Assembly (NCBI GenBank): GCA_039816045.1
Contig: JBCBYB010000012.1
Span: 58,262-122,261, forward strand
Direction: 5' to 3'
Length of the DNA: 64,000 bases
From: Thermohalobaculum sp039816045
Lineage (GTDB): Bacteria > Pseudomonadota > Alphaproteobacteria > Rhodobacterales > Rhodobacteraceae
Shown: positions 9,908-17,116 of the stretch, piece by piece
How positions within the stretch are numbered: the stretch's first letter is position 1
Layout of the letters: every line of letters starts with the position of its first letter
Position numbers and translations under genes: made by a program
The notes under the pieces: generated by a model
Told to the model about the DNA's origin: nothing
Seen by the model: only the letters and a program-made list of their open reading frames with translations
The model's database searches: none

Positions 9908-10288
9908 CTACTCCGGTTGCCAGGCTTCGTAATCGCTCGCATTGCGCGGGCGCGTCTCCGGCGTCAGCACACTGCCCGGCGGGCGATACGCGCCGTCGGT
10001 GCCAGTGAGGTTCGGCACGTGGTCCTTCTCCCAGGACTTCCGCGGGAGCGGCGCCTCGCTCGGCGGCTCATCGAAGGTGCGATGCAGCCAGCCGTGCCAG
10101 TCGGGCGAGACCCGGCTCGCCTCCGCTTCACCGGCATAGATCACCCAGCGCCGGGCATCATCCTCGGTGCGGTAGAACTTGTTTCCGGCCTCATCCTCAC
10201 CCACCAGCTTGCCGTGGCGCGAGGTGAACAGGCGGGTCCCGATGGTCTGGCCATTCCACCAGGTGAAGATCTCGTGCAGAAGGCTCAT
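9908..10288 (-). CDS. NADH:ubiquinone oxidoreductase subunit NDUFA12-like
   Basis: The 126-residue homologue of the supernumerary complex I subunit NDUFA12 (B17.2), found in alphaproteobacteria. It has the family start MSLLHEIFTWWNGQTIGTRL, then GEDEAGNKFYR, RRWVIYAGEAEASRVSPDWHGWLHRT, and a Pro-rich end including RPPGSV. The role is in assembly or stability of respiratory complex I. It is the first gene of a minus-strand group with mlaD, the methyltransferase and DUF2155. Confidence 0.93.
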   Translation of the reverse strand: MSLLHEIFTWWNGQTIGTRLFTSRHGKLVGEDEAGNKFYRTEDDARRWVIYAGEAEASRVSPDWHGWLHRTFDEPPSEAPLPRKSWEKDHVPNLTGTDGAYRPPGSVLTPETRPRNASDYEAWQPE

Positions 10289-10556
10289 GCGACTCCCCAA
10301 CAAATCGCTCCGACTATGGCGAGTGGGCCTCCAAACGTCCAGCCGCAGCGGGTTGCCATGGCGTCGCGGAGGGGGTGCGTGGCGGAGACCGCACACCATC
10401 CTTCGAGTTGCTGAGCGCTTGCGCAAAGTTACGTCGCGGCATCCCGTAAATTCTTTGAATTCTTGCGCGAATCGGTCTTGAATTAAATTTATATGACGGC
10501 TTTACGTGAACGTCAGATAAAGAACGATTCGGCGGACAGCCGCCTGAGGAGGGGAC
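10289..10556. other. Divergent intergenic region upstream of the FadL-type porin
   Basis: This 268-bp stretch separates the NDUFA12-like gene from the porin. Its right part (10445-10500) is clearly AT-richer than the surroundings, with TTTGAATTC and TTGAATTAAATTTATATG, and probably holds the porin promoter. No single -35/-10 pair is convincing. A strong ribosome-binding site GAGGAGGGG (10546-10554) directly precedes the porin GTG. Confidence 0.4.
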
Positions 10557-11777
10557 GTGAATACACTCAGATTGACCGCCCTTGGGGCGGCGGTTCCGGT
10601 CGCGTGCATGTTTTCTATGACTGATGCACATGCCGGAGCCTTCCAGTTGAACGAACGCTCGACCAAGGCGCTGGGCGCCTCGCTGGCCGGTTCGGTCTCG
10701 GCGGCGTCGGATGTGACCTTCATTCTCTTCAACCCGGCGGCCTTGTCGTCGGTCGAGAACGTCGCGCTCGGCGGCAGTCTGTCGCTGGTGTCGCCGATTT
10801 CCGACGCGACCATCGTGGACGGCCCCGCAGCCGGCCTGACCGATGATGCCGACAGCCCGCGCGCCGTGCCCTCGAGTGCCGCGGCGCTGCGCCTGACCGA
10901 TGATCTTGTCGTCGGCTTCGGGGTTTATGCGCCCTTTGGCCTGGTGACGAAATACGACCAGACCTTTCCGTCGGCCGGCGATGCGCTGACCTCCGAGATC
11001 GACGCGGTCTCCTTCTCGCCCATGGTTTCCTATGAGGTGATGGACGGTCTGAGCTTCGGCGCGGCCTTCAATGTGCTCGCGCTCGATGCGCGCCTGACCA
11101 ATTCGGCCATCGTGCTCGACGGCTATAATGTCGAGTATGGCTTCTCGGTCGGCGCGCACTGGGAGCCGCTCGAGGGCACAAAGGTCGGCATCGCCTATCA
11201 CGGCGGCTATGATGCGACGCTGGAGGGCACGCACCAGAACGCCTTCCTCGGCGGTGCGATTGCGAATGACCTCTCGGCGGAGGCGAGCCTGCCCTCGACC
11301 TTCCAGGTGGGCGTCACCCAGTCGATCACCGAGGATTTCCGTGTGATGGGCGAGTTCCGCTGGATCAACTGGTCGGTCTTCGACACCATCGAGCTCTCGA
11401 CGCCGAGCTTCGCCTTTGCGCCGCCCTTCGACGATCTGTCCGAGGAGCAGAACTACGAGGATGCGTTCTTCGGTGCCATCGGCGCGGAGTTCGATATCAA
11501 CGATCAGTTCACCGTGCGTGGCGGCATTGCCTATGACCAGACGCCGACCACGGACGAATTCCGCACCCCGCGGGTTCCGGATGCGGACCGGCTGTGGATC
11601 TCGGCCGGGATCAGCTTCTCGATGAACGAGCACATGACGATGGATGCGTCCTACAGCTACTTGCACGCGCTCGAGGATCCGACGGTGTCGATCCGCACGG
11701 GTCCGGTGGCTGGCTCGACCATCGAGTATGACGGCGGCGCGCACATCTTCTCGGTCGGAGGCCAGATCAAATTCTAG
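10557..11777 (+). CDS. FadL/OmpP1/TodX-type outer membrane transporter
   Basis: Outer-membrane beta-barrel of 406 residues for uptake of long-chain fatty acids or other hydrophobic compounds. It has a signal peptide ending near AHAGAFQLNERS. The mature N-terminus (GAFQLNERSTKALGAS) and NPAAL segment are typical of the family's plug and hatch. The rest is alternating amphipathic strands ending in the beta-signal HIFSVGGQIKF. Translation starts at GTG 10557, supported by the GAGGAGGGG site 3-4 nt upstream. It is monocistronic, with hairpins directly after the stop. Confidence 0.92.
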   Translation: MNTLRLTALGAAVPVACMFSMTDAHAGAFQLNERSTKALGASLAGSVSAASDVTFILFNPAALSSVENVALGGSLSLVSPISDATIVDGPAAGLTDDADSPRAVPSSAAALRLTDDLVVGFGVYAPFGLVTKYDQTFPSAGDALTSEIDAVSFSPMVSYEVMDGLSFGAAFNVLALDARLTNSAIVLDGYNVEYGFSVGAHWEPLEGTKVGIAYHGGYDATLEGTHQNAFLGGAIANDLSAEASLPSTFQVGVTQSITEDFRVMGEFRWINWSVFDTIELSTPSFAFAPPFDDLSEEQNYEDAFFGAIGAEFDINDQFTVRGGIAYDQTPTTDEFRTPRVPDADRLWISAGISFSMNEHMTMDASYSYLHALEDPTVSIRTGPVAGSTIEYDGGAHIFSVGGQIKF

Positions 11778-11780
11778 GAC

Positions 11781-11832
11781 CTGAACACGGGGGGTGTTCA
11801 GAGCGGGGGGAGGTCACCCTCCCCCCGTTTTT
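11781..11832 (+). terminator. Double hairpin terminator of the FadL-type porin, inside the 3' end of tgt
   Basis: The first hairpin is CTGAACAC-GGGGG-GTGTTCAG (11781-11801). The second is a 10-bp GC-rich stem (11804-11813 with 11818-11827) followed by five Ts (11828-11832), a good intrinsic terminator for plus-strand transcription. The second hairpin encodes the last codons of the convergent tgt gene, whose stop (11798-11800) lies in the first hairpin. Confidence 0.85.
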
Positions 11833-12928
11833 CATGGAACGCAGCCGCGAACTCGGCGAACCGGCCCTCGGCGATCGCGCGGCGCATGCCAGCCATCAGC
11901 TCCTGATAATAATGCAGGTTGTGCCAGGTCATCAGCATGGACGCGATGATCTCGCCGGACTTATAGGCGTGGTGGAGATAGGCCCGGCTGTAGTTCGCGC
12001 AGGCCGGACAGGTGCAGTCGGGATCGAGCGGGCGCGGGTCGTCTGCATGGCGCGCGTTCTTGATGTTGATCACACCGCGGCGGGTGAAGGCCTGCCCCGT
12101 GCGACCTGAGCGGGACGGCAGCACACAGTCGAACATGTCGACTCCGCGCGCGACGGCACCCACCAGATCGTCCGGCTTGCCCACGCCCATCAGATAGCGC
12201 GGCCGGTCGGCCGGCAGCTGCCCAGGCGCATAGTCGAGGACCGAGAACATCGCCTCCTGCCCCTCGCCCACGGCCAAACCACCGATGGCGTAGCCGTCGA
12301 ACCCGATCCGCGTCAGCGCCTCTGCGCTCTCGCCGCGCAGATCCTCGAAGAGCGCCCCCTGCTGGATGCCGAAGAGCGCATGGCCTGGGCGGTCTCCGAA
12401 TGCGTCACGAGACCGCTGTGCCCACCGCATGGAGAGGCGCATCGAGGTCTCCGCCTGCTCCCGCGTCGCCGGATGCGGAGTACACTCGTCGAAACACATG
12501 ACGATATCGGAGCCAAGCAGCCGCTGGATCTCCATCGAGCGCTCCGGCGTCAGCATGTGCTCGGAGCCATCGATATGGCTCTTGAACCGCACGCCGTCCT
12601 CCGTCAGCCGGCGCAGATCCGCCAGCGACATCACCTGGAACCCGCCCGAGTCCGTCAGGATCGGCCCGCCCCAGTTCATAAACCTGTGCAAGCCACCGAG
12701 CCGGGCCACCCGCTCCGCCCCGGGCCGCAGCATCAGATGATAGGTGTTGCCGAGGAGGATGTCCGCGCCCGTGGCCTTGACGCTCTCGGGCAGCATCGCC
12801 TTGACGGTGGCGGCCGTGCCGACCGGCATGAACGCAGGCGTGCGGATCTCGCCCCGCGGTGTCATGATGATGCCAGTGCGCGCCTGCCCATCAGTCGCGT
12901 CTAGCTGGAAGGAAAACTGTCTCGCCAT
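11798..12928 (-). CDS. tgt: tRNA-guanine transglycosylase
   Basis: Swaps guanine 34 for preQ1 in tRNAs with GUN anticodons, in queuosine biosynthesis. The 376-residue protein has TPAFMPVGT, LLGNTYHL, TDSGGFQVMSL, the catalytic region GGLAVGE and MFDCVLPSRSGRTGQ (nucleophilic Asp), and the zinc site CTCPACANYSRAYLHH. The ATG at 12928 matches the usual family start (MARQFSFQLDA); frames extending upstream add unrelated residues. It is convergent with the porin and shares its last bases with the porin terminator. Confidence 0.97.
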   Translation of the reverse strand: MARQFSFQLDATDGQARTGIIMTPRGEIRTPAFMPVGTAATVKAMLPESVKATGADILLGNTYHLMLRPGAERVARLGGLHRFMNWGGPILTDSGGFQVMSLADLRRLTEDGVRFKSHIDGSEHMLTPERSMEIQRLLGSDIVMCFDECTPHPATREQAETSMRLSMRWAQRSRDAFGDRPGHALFGIQQGALFEDLRGESAEALTRIGFDGYAIGGLAVGEGQEAMFSVLDYAPGQLPADRPRYLMGVGKPDDLVGAVARGVDMFDCVLPSRSGRTGQAFTRRGVINIKNARHADDPRPLDPDCTCPACANYSRAYLHHAYKSGEIIASMLMTWHNLHYYQELMAGMRRAIAEGRFAEFAAAFHEKRGEGDLPPL

Positions 12929-13392
12929 GGCCTGCCTCTGCTCGATCGCCCGCTTAAGGCACGGAACGCGCGGCGGTGACAAGTCCGCGGCGGCCAGCAC
13001 TCAGATACGCCGCGGTCAGGAGGGGCGTGCGTTGCGCTTCTCCAGCCTGGCGCCACAGATCAGTCTTGCAAGCACCAAGACCCGACCGATCAAGACCCCA
13101 ACGATGCGGCTCAGCGTTTGAGCTGTCGGCTATCTAGGTCCTGCTCAATCCTGAGTGTGTTCAAACTCCGCACGGCGCGCGCCGTCGGCATGGCAAGATC
13201 CTTCTGTTGCATACGGGGCTGTGGTATTGGTCGTTCGCAAAGAAAACTTGGGAGCGGCGGCGAGGATTGAGACAACACATCCGCTCTGCTGGCCGTGTGA
13301 TGACAGACTTGCTTAGCGGAGAACCGCTCGCCTCTGGACGAAACATCCGAGCTTTTCTATATGGTATTGGGTGAAGCCCGAAGGAGCGACGC
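12929..13392. other. Intergenic region between tgt and sufT
   Basis: This 464-bp region between two divergent genes has no convincing gene, RNA or long repeat. It must hold the tgt promoter on its left side. A weak sigma-70-like pair, TGGACG (13335-13340), 17-bp spacer and TATATG (13358-13363), lies 29 bp before the sufT start and is the best promoter candidate on the right. Confidence 0.35.
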
Positions 13393-13743
13393 ATGACTGC
13401 CGAGACAGGGGAGCCTTTGATCGCCGAGTCGGCCTCGGACCATCCGCTGTATGAGCAAATCGTCGAGGCGTGCCGGAGCGTTCACGACCCGGAGATCCCG
13501 GTGAATATCTACGATCTCGGCCTGATCTACCGCATCGGCATCGACAGCGAGAGCAATGTCGATGTGGATATGACGCTCACCGCCCCGGGCTGCCCTGTCG
13601 CGGGCGAGATGCCGGGCTGGGTCGCCGAAGCGATCGAGCCGATCGCAGGGGTGAAAACTGTGAACGTGCAGCTGGTCTGGGAGCCGCCTTGGGGCCTCGA
13701 CAAACTCTCGGACGAAGCGCGCCTCGAATTGGGACTGATGTGA
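13393..13743 (+). CDS. sufT: SufT-type Fe-S cluster assembly protein (MIP18/DUF59 family)
   Basis: Protein of 116 residues that helps mature Fe-S proteins, as an accessory to the SUF pathway. It has the DUF59 marks SVHDPEIPVNIYDLGLIY, MTLTAPGCPVAGEMP with the conserved reactive Cys, and a C-terminal VWEPPWG. PaaD-like proteins share the domain, but no phenylacetate genes are nearby and the next gene is an A-type Fe-S carrier, so a SUF-accessory role is preferred. GAAGGAGCGACGC precedes the ATG. Its stop overlaps the next ATG (TGATG). Confidence 0.88.
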   Translation: MTAETGEPLIAESASDHPLYEQIVEACRSVHDPEIPVNIYDLGLIYRIGIDSESNVDVDMTLTAPGCPVAGEMPGWVAEAIEPIAGVKTVNVQLVWEPPWGLDKLSDEARLELGLM

Positions 13744-14129
13744 TGTTCGGCATTCCCGGCAAAGATCCCGTGACCCTGACGCCCGCGGCGATCAAGCGGA
13801 TCCAGACCCTCATGAAGGGCGGCGAGGTCAAGGGCCTCAAGATCGGCGTCAAGAAGGGCGGCTGCGCGGGCATGGAATACACCATGGAGCACGCAACCGA
13901 GATCGGTGCCCATGACGCGGTCGTCGAGCGGGACGGCGCGCGCGTGATGATCGCTCCGATGGCGCAAATGTTCCTCTTCGGCACCGAGATCGACTACAAG
14001 ACCTCGCTGCTTGAGAGCGGCTTTGTGTTCAACAACCCCAATGTGGTCGAGGCCTGCGGCTGCGGCGAGTCGATCAAATTCGGGGAGAACGCGGCCCCAG
14101 CGGACCCGTCCCTGCCCCCGCGCTTGTGA
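13743..14129 (+). CDS. sufA: A-type Fe-S cluster carrier (SufA/IscA/ErpA family)
   Basis: Fe-S carrier of 128 residues that takes clusters from the scaffold to client enzymes. It shows the N-terminal segment VTLTPAAIKRIQTLM, GVKKGGCAGMEY with the first conserved Cys, and the closing pair CGCGESIKF; these three Cys bind the cluster. A short Ala/Pro tail follows. The ATG overlaps the sufT stop, and the next gene's GTG overlaps its TGA, so the three genes are translationally coupled. Assigning it to SufA rather than ErpA or IscA rests on context only. Confidence 0.9.
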   Translation: MFGIPGKDPVTLTPAAIKRIQTLMKGGEVKGLKIGVKKGGCAGMEYTMEHATEIGAHDAVVERDGARVMIAPMAQMFLFGTEIDYKTSLLESGFVFNNPNVVEACGCGESIKFGENAAPADPSLPPRL

Positions 14130-14521
14130 GCGCGAGCGCCGAGTACCTCGCTTTCATCCGAGACCATCTGTCCGGTCTTGGCCCCATCACCACCCGGCGG
14201 ATGTTCGGTGGCGCGGGCGTCTTTCTCGGCGATGCGATGTTCGGACTGGTGGCCGATGACACGCTCTATCTGCGCACGGATGCCGACCTGGCCGAGGCGT
14301 TGGCATCCGAGGGCTCGGAGGCCTTCACCTACACCGGTCAGGCCAAGCCCATCACCCTGCCCTATTGGCGGCTTCCCGATGCCGCACTCGACGACCCGGA
14401 CGAAGCGCTTGCCTGGGCCCGCCGGGCGCTGGTGCCGGCCGAGGCCGCCGCCGCCGAAAAGCGTGCCGCCAAGGCGCGAAAGGCCGCCCGCAAAGCCCTC
14501 GGAGACCGACCCAAAACGTAG
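14126..14521 (+). CDS. TfoX/Sxy N-terminal domain protein
   Basis: Protein of 131 residues with a single TfoX N-terminal domain (ITTRRMFGGAGVFLGDAMFGLVADDTLYLRTD, continuing to YTGQAKPITLPYWRLPDAAL). It ends in an Ala/Lys/Arg-rich coiled tail. Gammaproteobacterial TfoX/Sxy is a competence regulator, but stand-alone N-domains in alphaproteobacteria have no proven role. It starts at GTG 14126, overlapping the SufA stop by 4 bp. The end of the gene touches the first copy of a diverged repeat that flanks the AT-rich insert. Confidence 0.83.
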   Translation: MSASAEYLAFIRDHLSGLGPITTRRMFGGAGVFLGDAMFGLVADDTLYLRTDADLAEALASEGSEAFTYTGQAKPITLPYWRLPDAALDDPDEALAWARRALVPAEAAAAEKRAAKARKAARKALGDRPKT

Positions 14522-14665
14522 TGTTCGAGAACAAGGGCTGATGCGTGGGTCGCCTCGCCCTTGGTGGCCCAGAATTGGTTTCCCAATAGCTTGCCGAATG
14601 CGCCTTGGGTGGCGGCAGAACGGTGTCATTGCGATCCGGGTTTTGCGACGGGCTCTCGGCGAGCA
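14519..14665 (+). repeat. Diverged direct repeat, copy A
   Basis: This segment aligns along its length to 15427-15580 by eye, with shared blocks such as GAGAACA, GGGTCGCCT, CCTTGG-GGCCC, AATGCGCC and GGCTCTC. Identity is roughly 70-75 percent over the first 80 bp. The two copies lie on either side of the AT-rich RTX insert. It begins at the last codons of the TfoX-like gene. No protein function is claimed for it. Confidence 0.6.
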
Positions 14666-14881
14666 AGATCAAGCCCCAGCGCACCAATTGCCGGCGACGT
14701 CCAGGTCCGAAAGACACTGGGCACTCTAGATCGTCGGATCTGTTCCCGATGATGGCCATAAATATATATAATCTCTTTATTAAATAATTGAATAACTTGG
14801 AACTTCTTCTTTAAAATCTCCGCTCAAAAATTAATTTGATTAGCAAGCGAAAGCGATCATCGGAAAAAAGGAGGCGTCGCA
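14666..14881. other. AT-rich leader of the RTX gene
   Basis: Non-coding stretch whose base composition drops sharply from about 14750 (ATAAATATATATAATCTCTTTATTAAATAATTG is covered in part here). It probably contains the promoter for the RTX gene. A very strong ribosome-binding site AAAAAGGAGGCG (14865-14876) lies just ahead of the ATG at 14882. Confidence 0.5.
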
Positions 14882-15378
14882 ATGACCAATATGTATATTT
14901 ATGGAAACAATTATGATAACGTAATATATGGTAACAGTCTTGAAAATGGCATTTGGGGATATGGTGGTGACGATACCATATTTGGAGAAAGTGGAAACGA
15001 TTTCATTTACGGTGGCAATGGGAATGATATTTTACTTGGAGGTCAGGGTGATGATACGTTAGTAGTGGCGCGGGTATCGATATCATAAATGACACTGAAG
15101 GTAGTGACACAATCATATTCGATGGACCTGCCCGAGATGGAAAAGCAAATACAATCTCTCTTGACAACGCTCAATTAGGTGATGACCTGGAGTTAGATAC
15201 GTTAGTCCTAGATGGTGATCACTGGAAAATAAGTCTTCCTGAGTCTGTCACCCCCGGTTCCAAGACAATGTTTGTCCAATGGGTTCCTGGATATGACATG
15301 TCTCTTAATTACGATGTTTCGGACTTTGTTGATATTGTCTTTGATGAAGATTACTATGATAGGGGGGAGACATACTGA
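14882..15378 (+). pseudogene. Short RTX-type calcium-binding repeat protein, broken by a frameshift
   Basis: The first 60 codons encode tandem RTX nonapeptides (WGYGGDDTIFGESGND, then YGGNGNDILLGGQGDDTL), which bind calcium and mark proteins secreted by type I systems. Near 15062-15067 the frame breaks: the direct reading stops at 15086-15088. Shifting back by one base restores a long open frame (GAGIDIINDTEGSDTIIFDG onward) to a TGA at 15376-15378. One missing G in the codon series GTA-GGT-GGC would explain it. There is no classical slippery heptamer. Rejoined, the protein is about 165 residues. Low GC and codon use differ from the neighbours, suggesting recent transfer. A sequencing error is also possible. 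Confidence 0.75.
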
Positions 15379-15426
15379 AGTGTTGAAGCAATAGTATGGG
15401 ATCCGAGCCTGAGAGCCCGGCCCGAA

Positions 15427-15580
15427 ATGCAGTTTTTGAGAACAGTGGCTTATGGAAGGGTCGCCTTGTCCTTGGCGGCCCGGAAATCGGTTTGGCAACA
15501 GTCCGGCAAATGCGCCCTGGGGTAGCCGTGTTTTAAGCCGTTGATATTGCGGTCTGAGGCTTGGGTCAGGCTCTCAAGGG
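15427..15580 (+). repeat. Diverged direct repeat, copy B
   Basis: This is the partner of the repeat at 14519-14665, in the same orientation, lying 49 bp after the restored RTX stop and 53 bp ahead of tpiA. On the minus strand both copies can be read as related short peptides (GQGDPSISHCSQKLHFG here, GRGDPRISPCSRTLRFG in copy A), but neither is a credible gene. Confidence 0.6.
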
Positions 15581-15632
15581 TTGAGGCTGCTGGCCTTCGC
15601 GGTCTATCACGCCCTCATTGCAGGAGGGACCT

Positions 15633-16370
15633 ATGCCACGCACGCCGCTGATTGCCGGGAACTGGAAGATGAACGGGCTGCGAGAGAGCCTCGCGGTGGT
15701 GGAGGCCGTCGGCGCTGGCGCGCCGGAGGGTCCTGACGCGCTCCTCTGTCCCCCGGCGACCCTGCTTGCGGCGACTGCGGCGGTGAAGGGTGCGCGCCTC
15801 GCGGTGGGCGGACAGGATTGTCACGCCGCGGCCTCGGGTGCGCACACGGGCGACGTTTCGGCGGAGATGCTGGCCGATGCGGGGGCGAGCGCTGTGATCC
15901 TCGGGCACTCTGAGCGGCGCGCTGATCATGGGGAAACAGACGCCCAGGTTCGCGACAAGGTTGAGGCGGCTTGGCGCGCGGGGCTCCTGGCGATCGTTTG
16001 TGTGGGCGAGACGCTTGCCGAGCGGGAGGCCGGGCGCGCCTCGGAGGTGGTTCAGACACAACTCGCAGGGTCCGTGCCGGATGGTGCGGATGCCGCACGC
16101 CTCGTTGTGGCCTATGAGCCCGTTTGGGCCATCGGAACGGGCCGCCGTGCAGAAGCCGCCGATGTTGCCGAGATCCATGCCGTGGCGCGCGCAAGCCTTG
16201 CGGAGCGGTTCGGGCCGGACATGGCAGCCGCGGCGCGTATCCTTTATGGCGGGTCCGTGAAGCCGGACACCGCGGCGGATCTCTTCGCGCTTGAGGATGT
16301 GGACGGCGCATTGGTCGGCGGCGCGAGCCTGAAGGCGGAGGATTTTCTGGCAATCCTCCGCGCCGCCTGA
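15633..16370 (+). CDS. tpiA: Triose-phosphate isomerase
   Basis: Interconverts dihydroxyacetone phosphate and glyceraldehyde 3-phosphate. The 245-residue TIM barrel has the N-terminal AGNWKMN with the catalytic Lys, ILGHSERR with the electrophilic His92, AYEPVWAIGTG with the base Glu162, and the phosphate loop YGGSVKP and GALVGGASL. The ATG at 15633 has GCAGGAGGG 4-5 nt upstream; an in-frame TTG at 15618 is not needed. It stands alone, convergent with the HhH protein. Confidence 0.98.
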   Translation: MPRTPLIAGNWKMNGLRESLAVVEAVGAGAPEGPDALLCPPATLLAATAAVKGARLAVGGQDCHAAASGAHTGDVSAEMLADAGASAVILGHSERRADHGETDAQVRDKVEAAWRAGLLAIVCVGETLAEREAGRASEVVQTQLAGSVPDGADAARLVVAYEPVWAIGTGRRAEAADVAEIHAVARASLAERFGPDMAAAARILYGGSVKPDTAADLFALEDVDGALVGGASLKAEDFLAILRAA

Positions 16371-16388
16371 GCTTACTGGTTTAACACC

Positions 16389-17048
16389 TTAGGCGATAAG
16401 CCCTTTTGCCTGACCGACCCAATCGTCCCGGAAACACCGGCCTTTGAAGGTCGTCAGGTTCTCATCGATCCACTGCAGGTCCTGCTCGGAAAACCCTGCC
16501 ATCTGGTCGAGCCGGTAGATGCCGAGCGCGTTCAGCTTGCTCTCGAGCCCCGGGCCGATGCCCTTGATCATTTGAAGATCATCGACCTCGGCGGGCGCTT
16601 CGTCGAACAGCGTGGCGGGTTTAACGAGATCAGCCTCAACAGCCGCGTCGACCGGTGCCTCGGCCGGCGTCTCTACCGGCGTATCGACCACAGCCTCCAC
16701 GACGGGCTCGACAACCGGTTCGGGTTGCTTCGGCTTCAGTGCGACCACCACCGGATCGGCCTCGGCGACCGGCTCGGGAGCCACTGCGGGAGCGGGCTTG
16801 GCCGCCGCTTTCTTCGCAGGTTTCGCCTTGGGCGCCGGTTTGGCGGGCTTGGCCTCGGGTTTCGCTGCCTCGGTGAACGCGGCCATTCCCGGCATCGTGT
16901 CGAAGCCGGTGCCCATCGGCATCATCTGCGCGAACCGCCATTCCACGCCAAAGGCTGGCGCCACCGGAAAGAAACTGATCCACAGCTTGAAGAGTTCCGC
17001 ATTCGCACCGGTCATGGTCGAGAGCGGATCCATCATGCTCTTGCTCAT
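16389..17048 (-). CDS. Helix-hairpin-helix protein with NuoE-like C-terminal domain
   Basis: Protein of 219 residues of a type common in Rhodobacterales. The N-terminal 60 residues are hydrophobic and Met/Phe/Trp-rich (phasin- or polyhydroxyalkanoate-granule-like in flavour; not assigned). The middle is an Ala/Pro/Lys then Val/Glu/Pro low-complexity linker. The C-terminal 65 residues form a helix-hairpin-helix unit (DDLQMIKGIGPGLESKLNAL, then DENLTTFKGRCFRDDWVGQA) also found as the tail of NuoE in this order. A DNA-binding or complex I-linked role has been suggested for the domain, but nothing here decides it. Confidence 0.75.
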   Translation of the reverse strand: MSKSMMDPLSTMTGANAELFKLWISFFPVAPAFGVEWRFAQMMPMGTGFDTMPGMAAFTEAAKPEAKPAKPAPKAKPAKKAAAKPAPAVAPEPVAEADPVVVALKPKQPEPVVEPVVEAVVDTPVETPAEAPVDAAVEADLVKPATLFDEAPAEVDDLQMIKGIGPGLESKLNALGIYRLDQMAGFSEQDLQWIDENLTTFKGRCFRDDWVGQAKGLIA

Positions 17049-17116
17049 CGCATAGGTCCTCTACATCCTGTATGCGGTGACCCTAGCGCGGCTTATTGTG
17101 CATTGCAACATTAAAC

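Noticed and set aside
15055..15075. Programmed -1 ribosomal frameshifting to explain the RTX frame break
   Set aside because: No X-XXY-YYZ slippery heptamer and no obvious downstream pseudoknot; a lost base is simpler.
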